A DNA stretch of 5,802 nt from Caldisericales bacterium. GTDB lineage: Bacteria; Caldisericota; Caldisericia; Caldisericales; Caldisericaceae. Location of the stretch: NCBI GenBank assembly GCA_015485995.1, contig WFSP01000059.1, positions 1 through 5,802 on the forward strand, read 5' to 3'. The notes under the pieces are model-generated. The model saw only the letters and a program-made list of their open reading frames with translations. It was not told where the DNA came from and searched no databases. Below, piece after piece: positions 5,056 to 5,802 of the stretch (position 1 is the stretch's first letter; every line of letters starts with the position of its first letter). Both the position numbers and the translations under genes were made by a program.

Positions 5056-5673
5056 ATGAGAGAAGCTAAAAAGAATGGGGTACTTGGTGCTGTTATTATT
5101 ATGGTAGAAAGCGTCCTTTCCCTTATAAGTGTTTTGCTTCAGGGTGAAAGGCATATGCCTATTTTTTTTGTTCCTGTATTTGTGGTTATATGTGACGTTC
5201 TGCTTATAATAGGTGTATTTTTCTTGCTTGCTGCATTCAGGAAAATTACATCGAAGCTTCTTATGCGTGACACAGAAAATAAATTCTTATATGGCTTTGT
5301 TATGCTCGGTGTTACCTCTGCTCTCTCGATTATTTCCTTTGTTGTTTTTTCGCTTGGAAATGCGAAATGGTTTTCTCTTATTATTGCTTCTTTTTTCTTT
5401 ATTGCTTCAATTTTGCTTGTCCTGGCCTTGATGCGGTTTGGCGAAGCTGTAGGTATTATACATTTTAAGGTTGCTGCATGGCTTTTTATTGCGATGGTTA
5501 TTGTTCCCCCTTATACCGGAGCAGGTGGGTTGCTAACAAATTTTAAAAATGTTCACTCGATTCTTGTTGCTACAGCCATGTATTCCTTGGGTGATGTAAT
5601 TCTATTTTTTGCCTCAATTTTTTTTCTTTTAGGCTTCACAAAATTAGATACAACTTTCTCCCGCGTAGAATAA
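5056..5673 (+). CDS. Unrecognised six-helix integral membrane protein
   Basis: I do not recognise this 205-residue protein. It is strongly hydrophobic, with about six membrane segments near residues 8-28, 36-60, 78-100, 105-127, 134-152 and 167-194. The N-terminus (MREAKKNG) and the loop FRKITSKLLMRD (61-72) are basic and would favour a cytoplasmic side. Charged residues inside or near helices include D47, E129 and D180. A PPYTGAGG turn sits at 151-158. No catalytic motif, transporter signature or signal peptide is evident. The ATG directly abuts the ribF stop (TAAATG) with no nearby Shine-Dalgarno, so translation probably depends on re-initiation after ribF. A riboflavin transporter would be an attractive guess from position, but nothing in the sequence supports it specifically. 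Its codon use is U-rich, as expected from many Phe, Leu, Ile and Val codons. Confidence 0.75.
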   Translation: MREAKKNGVLGAVIIMVESVLSLISVLLQGERHMPIFFVPVFVVICDVLLIIGVFFLLAAFRKITSKLLMRDTENKFLYGFVMLGVTSALSIISFVVFSLGNAKWFSLIIASFFFIASILLVLALMRFGEAVGIIHFKVAAWLFIAMVIVPPYTGAGGLLTNFKNVHSILVATAMYSLGDVILFFASIFFLLGFTKLDTTFSRVE

Positions 5674-5802
5674 GATACAAAATTTGGAGCAGTTACAGTT
5701 GTAATGTAGCACGCTGAAATTTTGAACATCCTCGAATACTCGTTGCAATTTTTAACGGATATTAACTCAACTTTGTCACTTCCAAAATGAGAAAGTTAGT
5801 AG
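5674..5802. other. Trailing intergenic region
   Basis: This holds 129 bases with no supported gene and no hairpin/T-run terminator for the operon. An inverted AACTGCT heptamer (AGCAGTT) is at 5688-5694 and a TTACA-GT-TGTAA palindrome at 5693-5704. ATG at 5787 could open a gene reading MRKLV, but only five codons remain before the edge. On the other strand a short open stretch reading LILEVTKLS then stop could be a gene tail entering from the right. Neither can be decided. Confidence 0.4.
5693..5704. promoter_or_regulatory. Possible operator: TTACA-GT-TGTAA palindrome
   Basis: Five-base arms TTACA and TGTAA are exact complements around GT. The inner TACAnnTGTA matches the core recognised by CopY/BlaI/MecI-type winged-helix repressors, as I recall it. 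No such regulator gene is in the window, and a chance match in several kilobases is not very unlikely. Confidence 0.25.

Noticed and set aside
5761..5802. Partial gene at the right edge (ATG 5787 forward, or a tail reading LILEVTKLS on the reverse strand)
   Set aside because: Only 5 and about 13 codons are visible, with no domain or ribosome-binding evidence, so neither can be called.

Overview
The window is a compact, AT-rich bacterial segment with every recognisable gene on the + strand. Candidate organisms are judged from gene content only. A membrane CdaA-type di-adenylate cyclase next to a YbbR protein argues against most Proteobacteria and suits Firmicutes or deep-branching anaerobic or thermophilic phyla (Thermotogota, Dictyoglomota, Caldisericota and similar). 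The RibF motif SSSLI also recalls the form I remember from Thermotoga. No species call is possible from the sequence.

Region 1 (1-704): a short upstream stretch with a perfect TATAAT box leads into two tandem genes for small MoaD/ThiS-type ubiquitin-fold proteins. The second (417-704) ends in GGG and looks like a functional sulfur carrier. The first (100-408) shares its fold sequence but has an unrelated C-terminal tail without the diglycine. That tail appears to be a frame-shifted relic of the usual one. The two genes also share a perfectly identical 33-bp block inside otherwise diverged sequence.

Region 2 (705-800): a 96-bp AT-rich intergenic stretch. It holds a perfect 8-1-8 palindrome centred between two 9-bp direct repeats, three CTT..GAA-like sites spaced 21-22 bp apart, and a TATAAT box 18 bp before the next GTG start.

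Region 3 (801-5673): six genes packed with overlaps or gaps of at most 6 bp, almost certainly one operon. They are cdaA (c-di-AMP synthase), ybbR (its membrane-anchored partner), ogt (O6-alkylguanine-DNA alkyltransferase), truB (tRNA psi55 synthase), ribF (riboflavin kinase/FAD synthetase) and an unrecognised six-helix membrane protein. The cdaA-ybbR pair usually leads into glmM, but here it runs into ogt-truB-ribF. truB-ribF is itself a widespread pairing, usually found with translation genes. The operon therefore places second-messenger synthesis, alkylation repair, tRNA modification and flavin cofactor synthesis under one probable promoter.

Region 4 (5674-5802): 129 bp with no supported gene. 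It contains a small TTACA-GT-TGTAA palindrome and an inverted copy of a heptamer (AACTGCT) that also lies upstream of both TATAAT boxes. A possible start codon at 5787 is too close to the edge to judge. No GC-rich hairpin plus T-run terminator was seen at any gene end.

I found no CRISPR array, insertion sequence, tRNA or rRNA. The most unusual material is the tail-less MoaD-like paralogue with its identity block, the structured cdaA upstream region, and the altered ISSTxxR motif in RibF.
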